Shown in pieces: positions 27,052-36,256 of a stretch of DNA of 64,000 bases. The position numbers and the translations under genes are program-made. Each line of letters starts with the position of its first letter. Position 1 is the stretch's first letter. Location: positions 5,084,001 to 5,148,000 of the forward strand of contig OZ253474.1 in assembly GCA_965261695.1 (NCBI GenBank), in the 5' to 3' direction. Under the pieces are notes generated by a model that was not told where the DNA came from, did no database searches, and saw only the letters and a program-made list of their open reading frames with translations. This DNA is from Bin5 sp965261695 (lineage in GTDB: Bacteria; Chloroflexota; Anaerolineae; Caldilineales; Caldilineaceae).

Positions 27052-27471
27052 CTAGCTTTCGACGTCAGGAAAGCCACTCAAGACGATGCGCTCCGGCCTG
27101 AGCGCGATGATCACGCCGACGTTGTCCTTGATCGTCCCGTAATAGCGCGCCGCCGTATCCTCGTCGCTGTAGTATTGCCTCACGATACGCCAGCGCAGCG
27201 CCTTCTGCCGTTCTCCCGGCTCGATCAACTCTGCCTTGCCGCCGAGAACGACATAGCGGGCATCGCCCCGTGCGCCGTCAATGCAAACCGTTATCGACGG
27301 GTCGCGGCGCAGATTGCGCACCTTCACCGTGGTTACCTGTGCACTGACATAGAGCACGCCATCCTCGTACAGATACCAGACCGGCGTCAACTGCGGCGCT
27401 CCGTTCATACCGTTCGTCGCCAGTATCGCATGGCGGTCGGCTTGCAAAAACTTCAGCGCATTAGCGTTCAT
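27052..27471 (-). CDS. PPOX-class (pyridoxamine 5'-phosphate oxidase-like) F420/flavin-dependent protein
   Basis: A split-barrel flavin/F420-binding protein. The frame stays open to a TTG at 27501, but homologous proteins begin near MNANALKFLQADRHAILATN, so the ATG at 27471 is preferred (140 residues). PQLTPVWYLYEDGVLYVSA and RNLRRDPSITVCIDG are the cofactor-contacting strands, and the end is IALRPERIVLSGFPD. Members reduce F420-linked substrates or bind flavins; which applies here cannot be decided. It is divergent from a second PPOX-like gene at 27783. Confidence 0.82.
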   Translation of the reverse strand: MNANALKFLQADRHAILATNGMNGAPQLTPVWYLYEDGVLYVSAQVTTVKVRNLRRDPSITVCIDGARGDARYVVLGGKAELIEPGERQKALRWRIVRQYYSDEDTAARYYGTIKDNVGVIIALRPERIVLSGFPDVES

Positions 27472-27782
27472 GGCATTACACTTTCGAGTATTCATCGCCA
27501 AACGAGTTTCAAAACCACAGACTGATGTACTGTCAGCATTCCGCAGTCTCGGCGATGTCCGCGTTCCAATATGTCAAAGGAAGATCATAGCAGAAAGCGG
27601 AATCGTTGTCGAAAATGGGTTTGAAAAATTCCTTGACCTGATATAGGGTAGCATCCGACAGTTGATGAGATACTCATTTGGAAAGACAAAACAGGAACGA
27701 TTTACACTGTCGGAATCCAGCAAGACTCGCGATTCCCGCATCGCCGCACAACGCTTTTGCCCAACTCTTCCAGGAGAGAACC

Positions 27783-28229
27783 ATGCCGAAAATGACCCAA
27801 TCTCAGATCGACGAACTCTTGCACAGCGACACCGTCTGCCGATTAGCCTGTATCGACGATGAAGGAGCGCCCTACGTTGTGCCTTGCTGGTTCACTTACG
27901 CCGACGGCGGCTTCTATGTCGTGCCGCGGGCGCGCTCGGCCTGGGCCGCGTATCTGAAGAAAGATGGGCGTGTTTTCCTCTGTATCGACGCCGAGAACGG
28001 GCATCGCGTGCTGGCAAAGGGGCGCGCAAAAGTGGTGGAAGAGCCAAACGTTGGTGGGAAGTGGGTCGAAATCGGCCTGGAGATGGCCGCACGTTACGGA
28101 GGCGAGGACGGGCTTAAGTATCTGGAAACGACCATGCAAGAGCCGCGCTGGTTGTTCTTCATCGAGCCGGACGAAATGCTCTCATCCCGCGGCGGCTGGG
28201 CCAAACGGTACAAGCACTTTGACTGGTGA
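27783..28229 (+). CDS. Pyridoxamine 5'-phosphate oxidase family protein
   Basis: A 148-residue protein. The upstream open frame begins at 27678, but the ATG at 27783 has AGGAGAG about 5 bases before it and starts the family-like MPKMTQSQIDELLHSDTVC. Strands RLACIDDEGAPYVVPCWFTY and VFLCIDAENGHRVLAKGRA match the FMN-binding split barrel, and the C-terminus contains LFFIEPDEMLSSRGGW. It is likely a flavin-dependent detoxification or nitroimidazole-reductase-like protein; the substrate is unknown. Confidence 0.85.
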   Translation: MPKMTQSQIDELLHSDTVCRLACIDDEGAPYVVPCWFTYADGGFYVVPRARSAWAAYLKKDGRVFLCIDAENGHRVLAKGRAKVVEEPNVGGKWVEIGLEMAARYGGEDGLKYLETTMQEPRWLFFIEPDEMLSSRGGWAKRYKHFDW

Positions 28230-28323
28230 TTTCGCCTCCCTGAGAGGACTCTCCGGTTCGTCCCTGTGAACGCAGCATTCCTGTTTCAGAAGGTGAAGAA
28301 AGGGAGCGGAGACTCTCTTCAAC

Positions 28324-28770
28324 TCATACCCCGTCACCCTTTCGCCAGCCAAACAGAACTTCCCAAAAGGTTGCCGGGTTTAAGATTTGGAGTGAGCTGA
28401 CTTCCTCGAGTGACAAGAGGTCTTCATCTCCAGTTACGAGAATGTCCACCTCTTCACCTCGCCCATGAGCGAGAAGAATGTTGTAACTGGGATCCCCGGA
28501 GACTGGAGCAACCTCTTGCAGCGGGGGACGAATGGAGGCCAATGCAATCAGCGCGCTTTATAGTTCTGCCAACGCCTGGGTAGAAATACCTGCCTGCAAA
28601 TACTCCTTCTCGCCAACGACACGTTCTATTACGTCGATTACTTCCTGGGGAACAATCAACTCGATCTCCGTGTCCATCAGGCCCACCCTGACCACATCCG
28701 CTACATCGGTTCTCGAACCTCAGGCCAGTAGAAAACTGATGAACACATTTGTATCAAGGAGAACCATCAT
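28324..28770 (-). pseudogene. PIN-domain toxin with two in-frame stops
   Basis: Starting at ATG 28768-28770 the frame reads MMVLLDTNVFISFLLA, then TGA, then GSRTDVADVVRVGLMDTEIE, then LIVPQEVIDVIERVVGEKEY up to AEL. A TAA follows, and then ALASIRPPLQEVAPVSGDPS and ILVTGDEDLLSLEEV to the stop at 28324. This is a complete PIN ribonuclease-like toxin (COG1569 type; LLDTNVF and VTGDEDL carry catalytic acids) split by two nonsense codons. It overlaps the upstream antitoxin remnant by ATGA, as in a normal TA operon. Confidence 0.85.
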
Positions 28771-29094
28771 CCGTTGGCGTCAATTTCATCCTCATGTCGT
28801 ATCATCTCTTTGATGACATTCTCACTGAATCCTGGCACTCGGTAAGCCTCCTCACGTGAGACACCCTCCATCCTCTCCTGAACGCGCGCCCGCGCTTTGT
28901 AGCAACCGAAGTGCCTCTTTTTTCTTGTTGGCTTCTCTTTTCAAAGCAAACTGTTCGTATTCCGAATACGAAACCAAAACCGCAGTCGGTTCTCCCCGCA
29001 CTTTAATCACAACTTCCTCATTCTTTTTGCTCGCTAGGTGCAGCAACTTTCCCAGACACTTGCGAGCTTCACTCGACGTTACGCTTATCGTCAT
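28767..29094 (-). pseudogene. Phd/YefM-type antitoxin with C-terminal frameshift
   Basis: The frame starting at 29094 gives MTISVTSSEARKCLGKLLHL, then VIKVRGEPTAVLVSYSEYEQ, a typical Phd/YefM DNA-binding fold. It then terminates early after LLQSAGARSGEDGGCLT. A +1 shift recovers a sensible continuation, RARVQERMEGVSREEAYRVP and VIKEMIRHEDEIDANG, ending at a TGA that overlaps the toxin start as ATGA. The 80-residue product may still fold as a DNA-binding domain, but the toxin-neutralising tail is lost. Confidence 0.8.
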
Positions 29095-29231
29095 TGCCGC
29101 TCTCCTGTACCCTGGTCAATCCGGAGTCGTCCGTTGCCATTGTAGGGCGCGTACAAGAGTTCGTGAACATCGGCATGGTTGCCGGAACGGGTCTTCATTG
29201 GCGCGCCAGTCCTGGTCAGGTCACTAGGCCT

Positions 29232-29399
29232 GTTGACATTTGTCTGAACTGTGATTCATGTGATTATGTGATTGGGATGATTAACGGCCCCGGCGCAGAT
29301 TTCGGTTTTCGTTCACGAGAATCAGGCGAATCACAGTCCGATTCTGCCGGCCGGCAACCTGCAGATGTCACCATTTTGACCAATTAATCAAAGGTCAAC
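29232..29399 (-). repeat. Copy of dispersed 168-bp element with terminal inverted repeats
   Basis: The copy begins GTTGACATTTGTCTGAACTG and ends TTAATCAAAGGTCAAC. The internal blocks GTGATTGGGATGATTAACGG, TCGTTCACGAGAATCAGGCG and CAACCTGCAGATGTCACC match the other copies in inverted orientation. It fills most of the gap between the dead antitoxin and the stop of the ABC permease gene, ending 11 bases before that stop. Confidence 0.85.
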
Positions 29400-29410
29400 G
29401 GAACCTAGCC

Positions 29411-32400
29411 TCACTCATAACGCAGAGCCTCCGCAGGATAGATGCGTGACGCCTGCCAGGCCGGCAGGATCGTCGTCACCAGCGAGAACAGCCATGCCGC
29501 CGCCAGCATGCCGGCAATGGTCAACCAGGGTGTCGGAAAGCTCTGCTGCGTCGCCAGGTCGTAGGCCTGGCCTATCGTCTTTTGGCCCAGGATCACGCCC
29601 GTGATGCCACCGACTAGGATGCCGGTGAGAGCGATGAAGTTGGCCTCCAGCACAAAGAGCAGCGCCACCCTGCCGGAACGGTAGCCGATGGCGCGCAGCA
29701 CGCCGATCTGCTGACGTCGCTCCACGACCGTACGGCTGCTGATCACCCCCAGCCCGGCGATCCCGACCACTAGCCCCAGTGCCAGAAAGCCCTGGAACAG
29801 CCCCAGAATTCCCCGCAGAATGGCCTGGCCTGCGCCGAACAGTTCAGAGAGAGGCGTGGCGTTCAGGCCGCTGCTCAGCATGGAGCTTTCCAGCGCCAGC
29901 GCCGTCTCGCCAAGATCCGCGCCCGGCTCCAACTTGGCGTAGAAGAGAGCGGGGCGCACCGGCTCGCCGTTCAGTTTGTCCAGCACGCGACGGTTCATCT
30001 GGAAGCCGCCCTCGGCCAGCGTCTCATCGGCTGCGAGCACGCCGATAATCTGCACCGTGTGCGTAATGCTCCCGCCGCTGTCAGCGCTGTCTGAACTGCT
30101 GACCGAAATCGCCGTCTGCACACCGCCCATACCGAAGCCTGCGCCGGTCGTTGAAACGCCGGGCCGGGAGCTTAGTTCAACCATCACGCGCGGCAGTGTG
30201 CCCTCTTCCTCCAAATAGAAGCCCTGTAGACTTGCTCGACGTCTCCTGCGCTCGAACTCTGCGCCGCGGCTGGCGTCGGAACTGTCGGCATCGTCGCCGG
30301 ATAACTCCTGCGGCGGTCGCTCCACCCACGATGACGAGACAATAGCCACATCATCCCGATCAGCCAGAGCCTGCCACACCTCCTCATCGCTGTCGAAGCC
30401 CTCGGCCCGCATCTGGAAGCCGTAGTGCTGGGAGGCCTGTTTCGTGTAGCCCTCATCAATGCCCGTCATGTCGATCGTTGTCGTGCTTGTCGACCCGCCG
30501 CTCGCCGGTTCAAGCTGGCGCGCAGTGATGTTCATGCGGGCTACTGTGCCCAGCAACGCCACCTGCTCGCTGGGGAAGTCTGATCGCAAAGCCGCTTCCT
30601 CATTGATGTCGGTCACCGGATCGAAGAAACTGAGTAGACTCGGCGAGAGGACGATATCGAAACCGGCGGTGCGCTCCTCGCTCGGCTGCGTCACCACCTC
30701 GGTCGCGCGGATGACCACGCTCATCACCGTAACCGTCGTGATCACCATGGCGAAAAGCAGCATCGCCATGCCGGTTCGGAAGCGGTTGCTGAGCGGGTAG
30801 GCCACCGCCGTCTTCAACACCGGCGTCAGTGGCCCGATCCCTCCCACCAACCGCACGAAGAGGCCAGCCAGGCTGTCGGCGTTGAACATCACCACCATGA
30901 TCGCGCCGATGATGATCAACGGCCCGCTAAGAGCAAATGAGAGGAGCGTATAGCCGGGATTCTGGTTGAACCAGGGTAGGTCAGTGTCAAGCACCGCGCT
31001 CCAGGGAACGCTCCACAGTGCCAACAGCCCCACGCCAATGACCGTGTATACGACGCGCTGGCGCACCTCTTCACGCCCCCGCGTCCAACTGCGGCTCAGC
31101 CATCCACCTCCCCAAGCAATCCCGGTCAGGAGCAGGGTGCCGCCGATGAATGAGACGGTCTGACCGTGCTGCTGACCCAGCCAGATGAGATACGCGCCGC
31201 CGCCGAGCAAGAGCAGGAGTGCCACCCCGCGCAAGGCGCGTCGCACCCATCCCTGCCGCTTTCCGTTCGACGTGTCGGGCAAATTGCGGATGGCGGCAAT
31301 GATGTTGAGACGGCTCACGTTCCACGAGGCGATCGTTACCACGACGAACGTGAATATGACGCCGAGACAGTATGCGATGACAAGGGAGGTTGGCGCCGCC
31401 TGCCAGTGGAAGCGAAAGGGCAGGGACGAACTGGCCAGCCGTTGGCCTATATTGGATAGAAGGCCGCTCAGAAACCCGATCATGCCATACGACACCAGCA
31501 GACCGAGTCCGAGTCCCACCAGCGCGGCGGCCAGGTCGTAGACCAGCCCTTCGGTGACAAACATCTGCACCAGGTGGGTCCGCCTCATGCCCACTGCGCG
31601 GGCGATGCCCAGTTCGCTGCGTCGTTCCGCCGCCATCATCACAAAGATTAGAAAGATCAGCAGCACACCGGCGAAAATCGACAGCATGCCGAAGCTGGAA
31701 AAAACGGTGCCAAAGGCGATCCCGCCCACCTCTGCCACGTCCGTGACAAACTGTTTGCTCAACGGCGCAAGTACTTCGAAATCGCGGATGTCCGTCAGGG
31801 CCGCCTGCACAGCGCCCCGGTCTGCGCTCCCCAAGGGTAAAGTAAGCAGCCACTCCTGCACCGCCTCGCTGCTGAGCGCGGATCGAAGTTCCGCCTTGAT
31901 CCCAGGATCCGTCGATTCGGTAACCGAGGCCGCCAACGCATCAATGTCCGACTCGAAGCTCGTTGCCTGCGACCCCATGCCCAAGAGATCAATCAGAAAG
32001 TCCGGCACATCGTTATCTTCGATAAGCGGATTGACCGGTGCTACCGCCTCACTGCGGATGGCTTCAGCCACCTCAGGCTCTCGCAAGACCGCCATCAGCG
32101 TCGCCAGACTCGCCTCGCTGAGCGACAATCCTCGTAAATGGTCGCTCACCTCCGAGGTGTGGACCATCCCGTTGACTTCGTCGCCCATATTGGAGATCAG
32201 AATGTTGTTGACCCGGTCCGGCATGAAAAGCAGTTTCTGCGCCTCATCCGTGTGCATCATCACAACCGGCAAGATCGCACCCAGCGGACCGGACTCTTCG
32301 ACCACCGCCCGCACGCGATAGGGCAGGGGGATCGGTCCGACGAAAATCTCCAAGAGATCGCCCGCCCGCGCATCCAGTTGCTGCGCGCCCAACCGGTTCA

Positions 32401-33544
32401 GGTAGACTTCTCCCTGCCGAAGTTGCAAGCCGAACTGCCCCAATTGGGTGTCGACATCCTGGCCCAGCGTGTTCAGGTTGATCGAGCCGAGCGCTTGCGT
32501 AACCGCCAAGAGCAACTCCTCTTGGTCGGGCAGGTCGAAGCCGAGCATGGGCAGCGTCGGAATGGTGATCGGCCCGTCAGGGTCCAGATTAAACTGGGCC
32601 AACTCCTCATCTCTGATTCCAAGCCCTTCCAGGCTGATTGTCTCGATGCCTTGCTCGTCCAATATCGTGGTGTCAATGCCAAGGTTGCTTAATAGCTCCA
32701 CTGGCAGCGCCAGTTGGCTGAGCGTGAAGGTAGGGCCCTCTTCGGCCAGCAACTGCGCGCCGACCGCGCCAACCGCCAACGCCGCCTCGGTTACGCCAAA
32801 CTCCTCCTCGCCAAAGGCCGCGCCAATTTGATTTGCCGCCTCTCCGGTCTGTTCCCACAGCCCAACCAGGTCGACGAATACGTCGCCAACTCCAGGACGC
32901 AGATCAGCCGTGCGCGCAGCAAAGCCTTCAACATCATGCAGGCCGAAATCAGTGTCATAGTTTTCGTCCACCGCAAAGATGAACCCCAGCGGTTCACCCT
33001 GGCCAGTGCTGACATTGCGTATGATCGTCGGGAAAAGTATCGATCCGGCCACGCCGTCGATCAGCGGATACGACCCTGTCTCTTCGCGTAACTGCTGGTA
33101 GCGTTCCACGGTAATGCCCGGCAGCCCCTCGTCGAGGAGCGCGATCATCGCGGTCAGATCGCCGGAAGTGAGCGCGTTGAGCAGCGCAGCGCTTTGTGGG
33201 CTGCTGGCCTCTTCAGGATCGATGCTGTCGCCGCTGGCCAATTGGGTCAGGTCCATCAGGAACGGAGGCGACACAACTTGGTCGATCTGCCCGTAGGCGT
33301 CAATTGACTGGCGGCGGATTGTGTTTTCCAGCGTGTCGCCCAGGCTTAGAGCGGAAACGATGATCATCGTGCTGAGCGTGAGCCCAATGACGATCAGTGC
33401 CGACTGCGTAGGTCGCCGTGGGATGTTGCGCACGCCCAGCTTGCCGATGATCGGATTGCGCAGCGACAAAAGCGCCACCCCTGCCAGAATCAACCCCAGA
33501 GCCACCGCAAGGTAGACGGAGAACGTGTTGAGGAAGCTACTCAT
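29411..33544 (-). CDS. ABC transporter permease, FtsX/MacB-like, very large
   Basis: A 1377-residue membrane protein. An N-terminal helix pair (YLAVALGLILAGVALLSL, then QSALIVIGLTLSTMIIVSA) begins the first FtsX unit. A very long extracytoplasmic domain rich in Leu, Asp and Glu follows, then three FtsX helices with TVFSSFGMLSIFAGVLLIFL and RSELGIARAVGMRRTHLVQM. A second complete unit ends in RRQQIGVLRAIGYRSG and ILPAWQASRIYPAEALRYE. Such permeases work with a LolD/MacB-type ATPase in lipoprotein or peptide export and envelope processes. It overlaps the ATPase gene by 8 bases (ATGAGTAG), so the two are translationally coupled. Confidence 0.9.
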   Translation of the reverse strand: MSSFLNTFSVYLAVALGLILAGVALLSLRNPIIGKLGVRNIPRRPTQSALIVIGLTLSTMIIVSALSLGDTLENTIRRQSIDAYGQIDQVVSPPFLMDLTQLASGDSIDPEEASSPQSAALLNALTSGDLTAMIALLDEGLPGITVERYQQLREETGSYPLIDGVAGSILFPTIIRNVSTGQGEPLGFIFAVDENYDTDFGLHDVEGFAARTADLRPGVGDVFVDLVGLWEQTGEAANQIGAAFGEEEFGVTEAALAVGAVGAQLLAEEGPTFTLSQLALPVELLSNLGIDTTILDEQGIETISLEGLGIRDEELAQFNLDPDGPITIPTLPMLGFDLPDQEELLLAVTQALGSINLNTLGQDVDTQLGQFGLQLRQGEVYLNRLGAQQLDARAGDLLEIFVGPIPLPYRVRAVVEESGPLGAILPVVMMHTDEAQKLLFMPDRVNNILISNMGDEVNGMVHTSEVSDHLRGLSLSEASLATLMAVLREPEVAEAIRSEAVAPVNPLIEDNDVPDFLIDLLGMGSQATSFESDIDALAASVTESTDPGIKAELRSALSSEAVQEWLLTLPLGSADRGAVQAALTDIRDFEVLAPLSKQFVTDVAEVGGIAFGTVFSSFGMLSIFAGVLLIFLIFVMMAAERRSELGIARAVGMRRTHLVQMFVTEGLVYDLAAALVGLGLGLLVSYGMIGFLSGLLSNIGQRLASSSLPFRFHWQAAPTSLVIAYCLGVIFTFVVVTIASWNVSRLNIIAAIRNLPDTSNGKRQGWVRRALRGVALLLLLGGGAYLIWLGQQHGQTVSFIGGTLLLTGIAWGGGWLSRSWTRGREEVRQRVVYTVIGVGLLALWSVPWSAVLDTDLPWFNQNPGYTLLSFALSGPLIIIGAIMVVMFNADSLAGLFVRLVGGIGPLTPVLKTAVAYPLSNRFRTGMAMLLFAMVITTVTVMSVVIRATEVVTQPSEERTAGFDIVLSPSLLSFFDPVTDINEEAALRSDFPSEQVALLGTVARMNITARQLEPASGGSTSTTTIDMTGIDEGYTKQASQHYGFQMRAEGFDSDEEVWQALADRDDVAIVSSSWVERPPQELSGDDADSSDASRGAEFERRRRRASLQGFYLEEEGTLPRVMVELSSRPGVSTTGAGFGMGGVQTAISVSSSDSADSGGSITHTVQIIGVLAADETLAEGGFQMNRRVLDKLNGEPVRPALFYAKLEPGADLGETALALESSMLSSGLNATPLSELFGAGQAILRGILGLFQGFLALGLVVGIAGLGVISSRTVVERRQQIGVLRAIGYRSGRVALLFVLEANFIALTGILVGGITGVILGQKTIGQAYDLATQQSFPTPWLTIAGMLAAAWLFSLVTTILPAWQASRIYPAEALRYE

Positions 33545-34307
33545 CGGCCACGATCTCCCCGTCCTTCATGCGCACGATGCGTCCGCACAATCCGGCCACC
33601 AGCGGGTCGTGCGTGACGATCACGAAGGTCTGTCCCTGCTCGCGATTGAGTTGCTGCATCAGCGCCAGTACATCGGTCGAACTGCCCACGTCCAGGTTGC
33701 CGGTCGGCTCGTCCGCCCACACCAGCGCCGGATGATTGACCAGCGCGCGGGCGATCGCAACCCGCTGGATCTGCCCGCCGGAAAGCTGCATCGGCCTGTG
33801 CGAGGCCCGGTCGGCCAGGCCGACGTTGTCCAGGCTCTCGAGCGCCCGCTTGCGCGCCTGCGCCGGCCGCACGCCGCTGACGAGCAGAGGCATCTCTACG
33901 TTTTCGACCGCCGAAATCACCGGCAGCAGGTTGAAGGATTGGAAGACAAACCCCATGCGCCGGGCGCGATAGTCCGTGCGCGTGCGGTCGTTCATGGCGG
34001 CGAGGGAGGTGCCCTCAATCGTGACCTGGCCGCTGTCGAAGCTGTCCAGGCCGGAGAGAGAGTTCAGCAGCGTTGTCTTGCCGCAACCGGACGGCCCCAT
34101 TATTGCGACCATCTCCCCCGTCTCGATAGTCAGGTCAACGCCCCGCAGCGCGTGGACTTCGATCTCACCGGAACGAAAGGTCTTATGAATCTGTTCGGCG
34201 ACCACGATAGGGTCAAGTCTGGCCTGACTATCGTGGTTCGATTTTCGCTCGTTCTCAGGGTGTTCCAAGCGCGGAGCGGGCGGGGTATCTGTAAGCGTCT
34301 GGCTCAT
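33537..34307 (-). CDS. ABC transporter ATP-binding protein (MacB/LolD type)
   Basis: A 256-residue protein from the ATG at 34307; an in-frame start 11 codons upstream is less likely. It has Walker A GPSGCGKTTLLNSLSG, a Q-loop in GFVFQSFNLLPVIS, signature LSGGQIQRVAIARALVNHP, Walker B LVWADEPTGNLD and H-loop VIVTHDP. An extra Pro/Glu-rich N-terminus of ~25 residues precedes the domain. It powers the giant permease encoded immediately downstream. No outer-membrane or adaptor partner is adjacent. Confidence 0.93.
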   Translation of the reverse strand: MSQTLTDTPPAPRLEHPENERKSNHDSQARLDPIVVAEQIHKTFRSGEIEVHALRGVDLTIETGEMVAIMGPSGCGKTTLLNSLSGLDSFDSGQVTIEGTSLAAMNDRTRTDYRARRMGFVFQSFNLLPVISAVENVEMPLLVSGVRPAQARKRALESLDNVGLADRASHRPMQLSGGQIQRVAIARALVNHPALVWADEPTGNLDVGSSTDVLALMQQLNREQGQTFVIVTHDPLVAGLCGRIVRMKDGEIVADE

Positions 34308-34457
34308 TGAATTCGACCTCAATTCGAGTGGTCCCGGCACGCGACCAGTTTGCTATACAATTAGAGTCGTGCTACTGCAATGATATACTTGGCAATACGT
34401 CTTGCCGCGCAGTTCGTTTCACAAGTCCCCGGCACGATTGGCCTCGGAGTCGGCAGC

Positions 34458-35774
34458 ATGAATCTTCTTACCGATGCGCAGATGCGGGAGTTCATTGTCA
34501 ACGGCTTTGTGACGGTTCAGACCGACTTTCCGCCCGAGTTTCATGCCTCCGTGCGCGCACAGGCAGAGTCGATCTTTTCAACCGAAGGCAATCCCGGCAA
34601 CGACATCCTGCCCAGGATTCCTGAACTGGCCGAGCTATTTGCCCACCCGGCTGTTACGGGCGCGCTGACTAGCATCCTCGGTCCCGGCTACGCCATGCAC
34701 GCCCACCGGCACTGCCATCTGACGCCGCCGCGTCAGCCTGCGCAGCGTCAGCTCCAGGACAGCTACGAGGACGATCGGAACGTGCGCCATCACCGCACGC
34801 GCTGGGCAATGGCATTCTACTTCCCACAGGACGTGCCGCCCGCGATGGGGCCGACTTCGGTGTTGCCCGCTTCACAATACTACACCAGCCGCAGTCAGCC
34901 AGAAAGACAGGAGGAATCGGTACTCTGCGGCGCCGCCGGCACAGTGACGATCGTCCATTACGACCTCTGGCATCGCGCCACGACCAATCGCAGCGATCGC
35001 AACCGCTGCATGATGAAGTTTCTCTTCTGCCGCATGTCCGAACCGACCGAACCCAGTTGGAATTGTCATGACCCGTCGCGGCGCCCACAATTTGGCGGCG
35101 CGGCCATCCCCGAACTCTGTCGCAGTGTGTGGAACTGGTACTTGGGGCACTGCCGTCATGGAACCGGGCAGACGACAAGCGCCGGCTCGGTTGACGACGC
35201 TCGACCTGTCGGAGGGGGAAATCATGCGGTAAGCGGGTCCGAGGCAGGGGACGCAGGGCGAGAAGGCAAGCCGTACTTGTCTGAAGCGGACCGGTTGCAA
35301 GAAATGTACCGGCTGTCCGCCGGGGGGCAAGCGGGCCTAGCTGTGTTGATGGCGGCTCTGGCCGCAGAGGCGGACACGTTTCTTGGCCGCAACCTTGCGG
35401 CGCAGCACACGAATCCCTGCCAGCTCTACGCCGGTTTCAGGTTAAGCGCGCAGGGCGCCGTGGCCGTGCCACCTCTGGTGAAGGCACTAGGCGCCGACCG
35501 GTGGCCGCTGCGCGCCGCCGCTGCCGACATCCTCGGCGACATCGGACTTGCGGCCAAGCCCGCTGTTCCCCATCTTCTCGCCCGTCTCGACGACCATTCC
35601 GAGTGGGTGCGGCGCAACGCCGTTGAAGCCCTTGGCGTCATCGCCGCGGCGGAGGCGGTTCCCTGGCTCGCCCGCCTGTTGTCGACCGAAGAATGCGATT
35701 CTGTGCGGCACAACGCAGCCCTCTCACTTGCCAAGATCGGGCCTGAGGTTGGCCGCGGCCAGCCCGGCGCTTGA
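34458..35774 (+). CDS. Phytanoyl-CoA dioxygenase-like domain plus HEAT repeats, damaged C-terminus
   Basis: The preferred start is ATG 34458 (MNLLTDAQMREFIVNGFV); the frame is open from 34380. Residues ~1-220 resemble a PhyH-type Fe(II)/2-oxoglutarate oxygenase (RTRWAMAFYFPQDV, VHYDLWHRATTN). The first iron ligand motif is altered: relatives read HxD before SYE, whereas here the residues are LQD. Residues ~300-430 are HEAT-like (RAAAADILGDIGLAAKP, WVRRNAVEALGVIAAAE, SVRHNAALSLAKIG). The frame then derails into VGRGQPGA. One base off, the HEAT pattern continues (ALEMALGDANLYVRGNARE) before joining an unrelated transporter tail, so the gene is probably a decaying chimera. Confidence 0.6.
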   Translation: MNLLTDAQMREFIVNGFVTVQTDFPPEFHASVRAQAESIFSTEGNPGNDILPRIPELAELFAHPAVTGALTSILGPGYAMHAHRHCHLTPPRQPAQRQLQDSYEDDRNVRHHRTRWAMAFYFPQDVPPAMGPTSVLPASQYYTSRSQPERQEESVLCGAAGTVTIVHYDLWHRATTNRSDRNRCMMKFLFCRMSEPTEPSWNCHDPSRRPQFGGAAIPELCRSVWNWYLGHCRHGTGQTTSAGSVDDARPVGGGNHAVSGSEAGDAGREGKPYLSEADRLQEMYRLSAGGQAGLAVLMAALAAEADTFLGRNLAAQHTNPCQLYAGFRLSAQGAVAVPPLVKALGADRWPLRAAAADILGDIGLAAKPAVPHLLARLDDHSEWVRRNAVEALGVIAAAEAVPWLARLLSTEECDSVRHNAALSLAKIGPEVGRGQPGA

Positions 35775-35825
35775 GATGGCCTTGGGCGACGCGAATCTCT
35801 ACGTGCGCGGCAACGCCCGCGAGCT

Positions 35826-36120
35826 CTGCTCCCGGCCCGTTCACCCGTACACAGAAGCGCTGCTGGCCTCAATCCCGCTGCCAATGCCCGGACTGGAGGC
35901 CACGCGTGAAATGCCCAAGGGCGACCTCCCTGATCCCGCCAACCCGCCCACAGGCTGTCGCTTCCACACGCGCTGTCCTTACAGCCAGCCTATCTGCGCT
36001 GAGGAAGAGCCGCCCCTGCGGCCATTAGACCAAGCCGCTACCCATCTCGGAGCCTGCCACTTTCAGGATGAACTGCAACTCCTGGGCGTGGAAAAGTTCA
36101 GGCAGGCCCTGCCCGATTGA
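35826..36120 (+). pseudogene. Second oligopeptide ABC ATPase C-terminal remnant
   Basis: After the frameshifted HEAT repeat the frame becomes VHPYTEALLASIPLPMPGLE, DPANPPTGCRFHTRCPYSQP and ICAEEEPPL to a TGA at 36118-36120. This is the oligo_HPY C-terminus of an OppD/OppF-type ATPase with no ATPase core. It is fused directly to the HEAT fragment without a start codon of its own. It is not the missing part of the first remnant at 2920-3190; both are tails. Confidence 0.8.
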
Positions 36121-36256
36121 ACAAAAAGGCTGGAACACGGTCCGAGCCAATCACAACATTTCCGTTCAGTGATTCCCAGTCTGAACAAAGACCTTTTCAT
36201 CGAAATACACAAAACGCAACACGCATTGCAGTACCGACAGCAACCCAGGAGCTCTC

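Noticed and set aside
34380..34457. Longer N-terminus for the dioxygenase/HEAT protein
   Set aside because: The PhyH-like sequence begins at MNLLTDAQ; the upstream part has no support.
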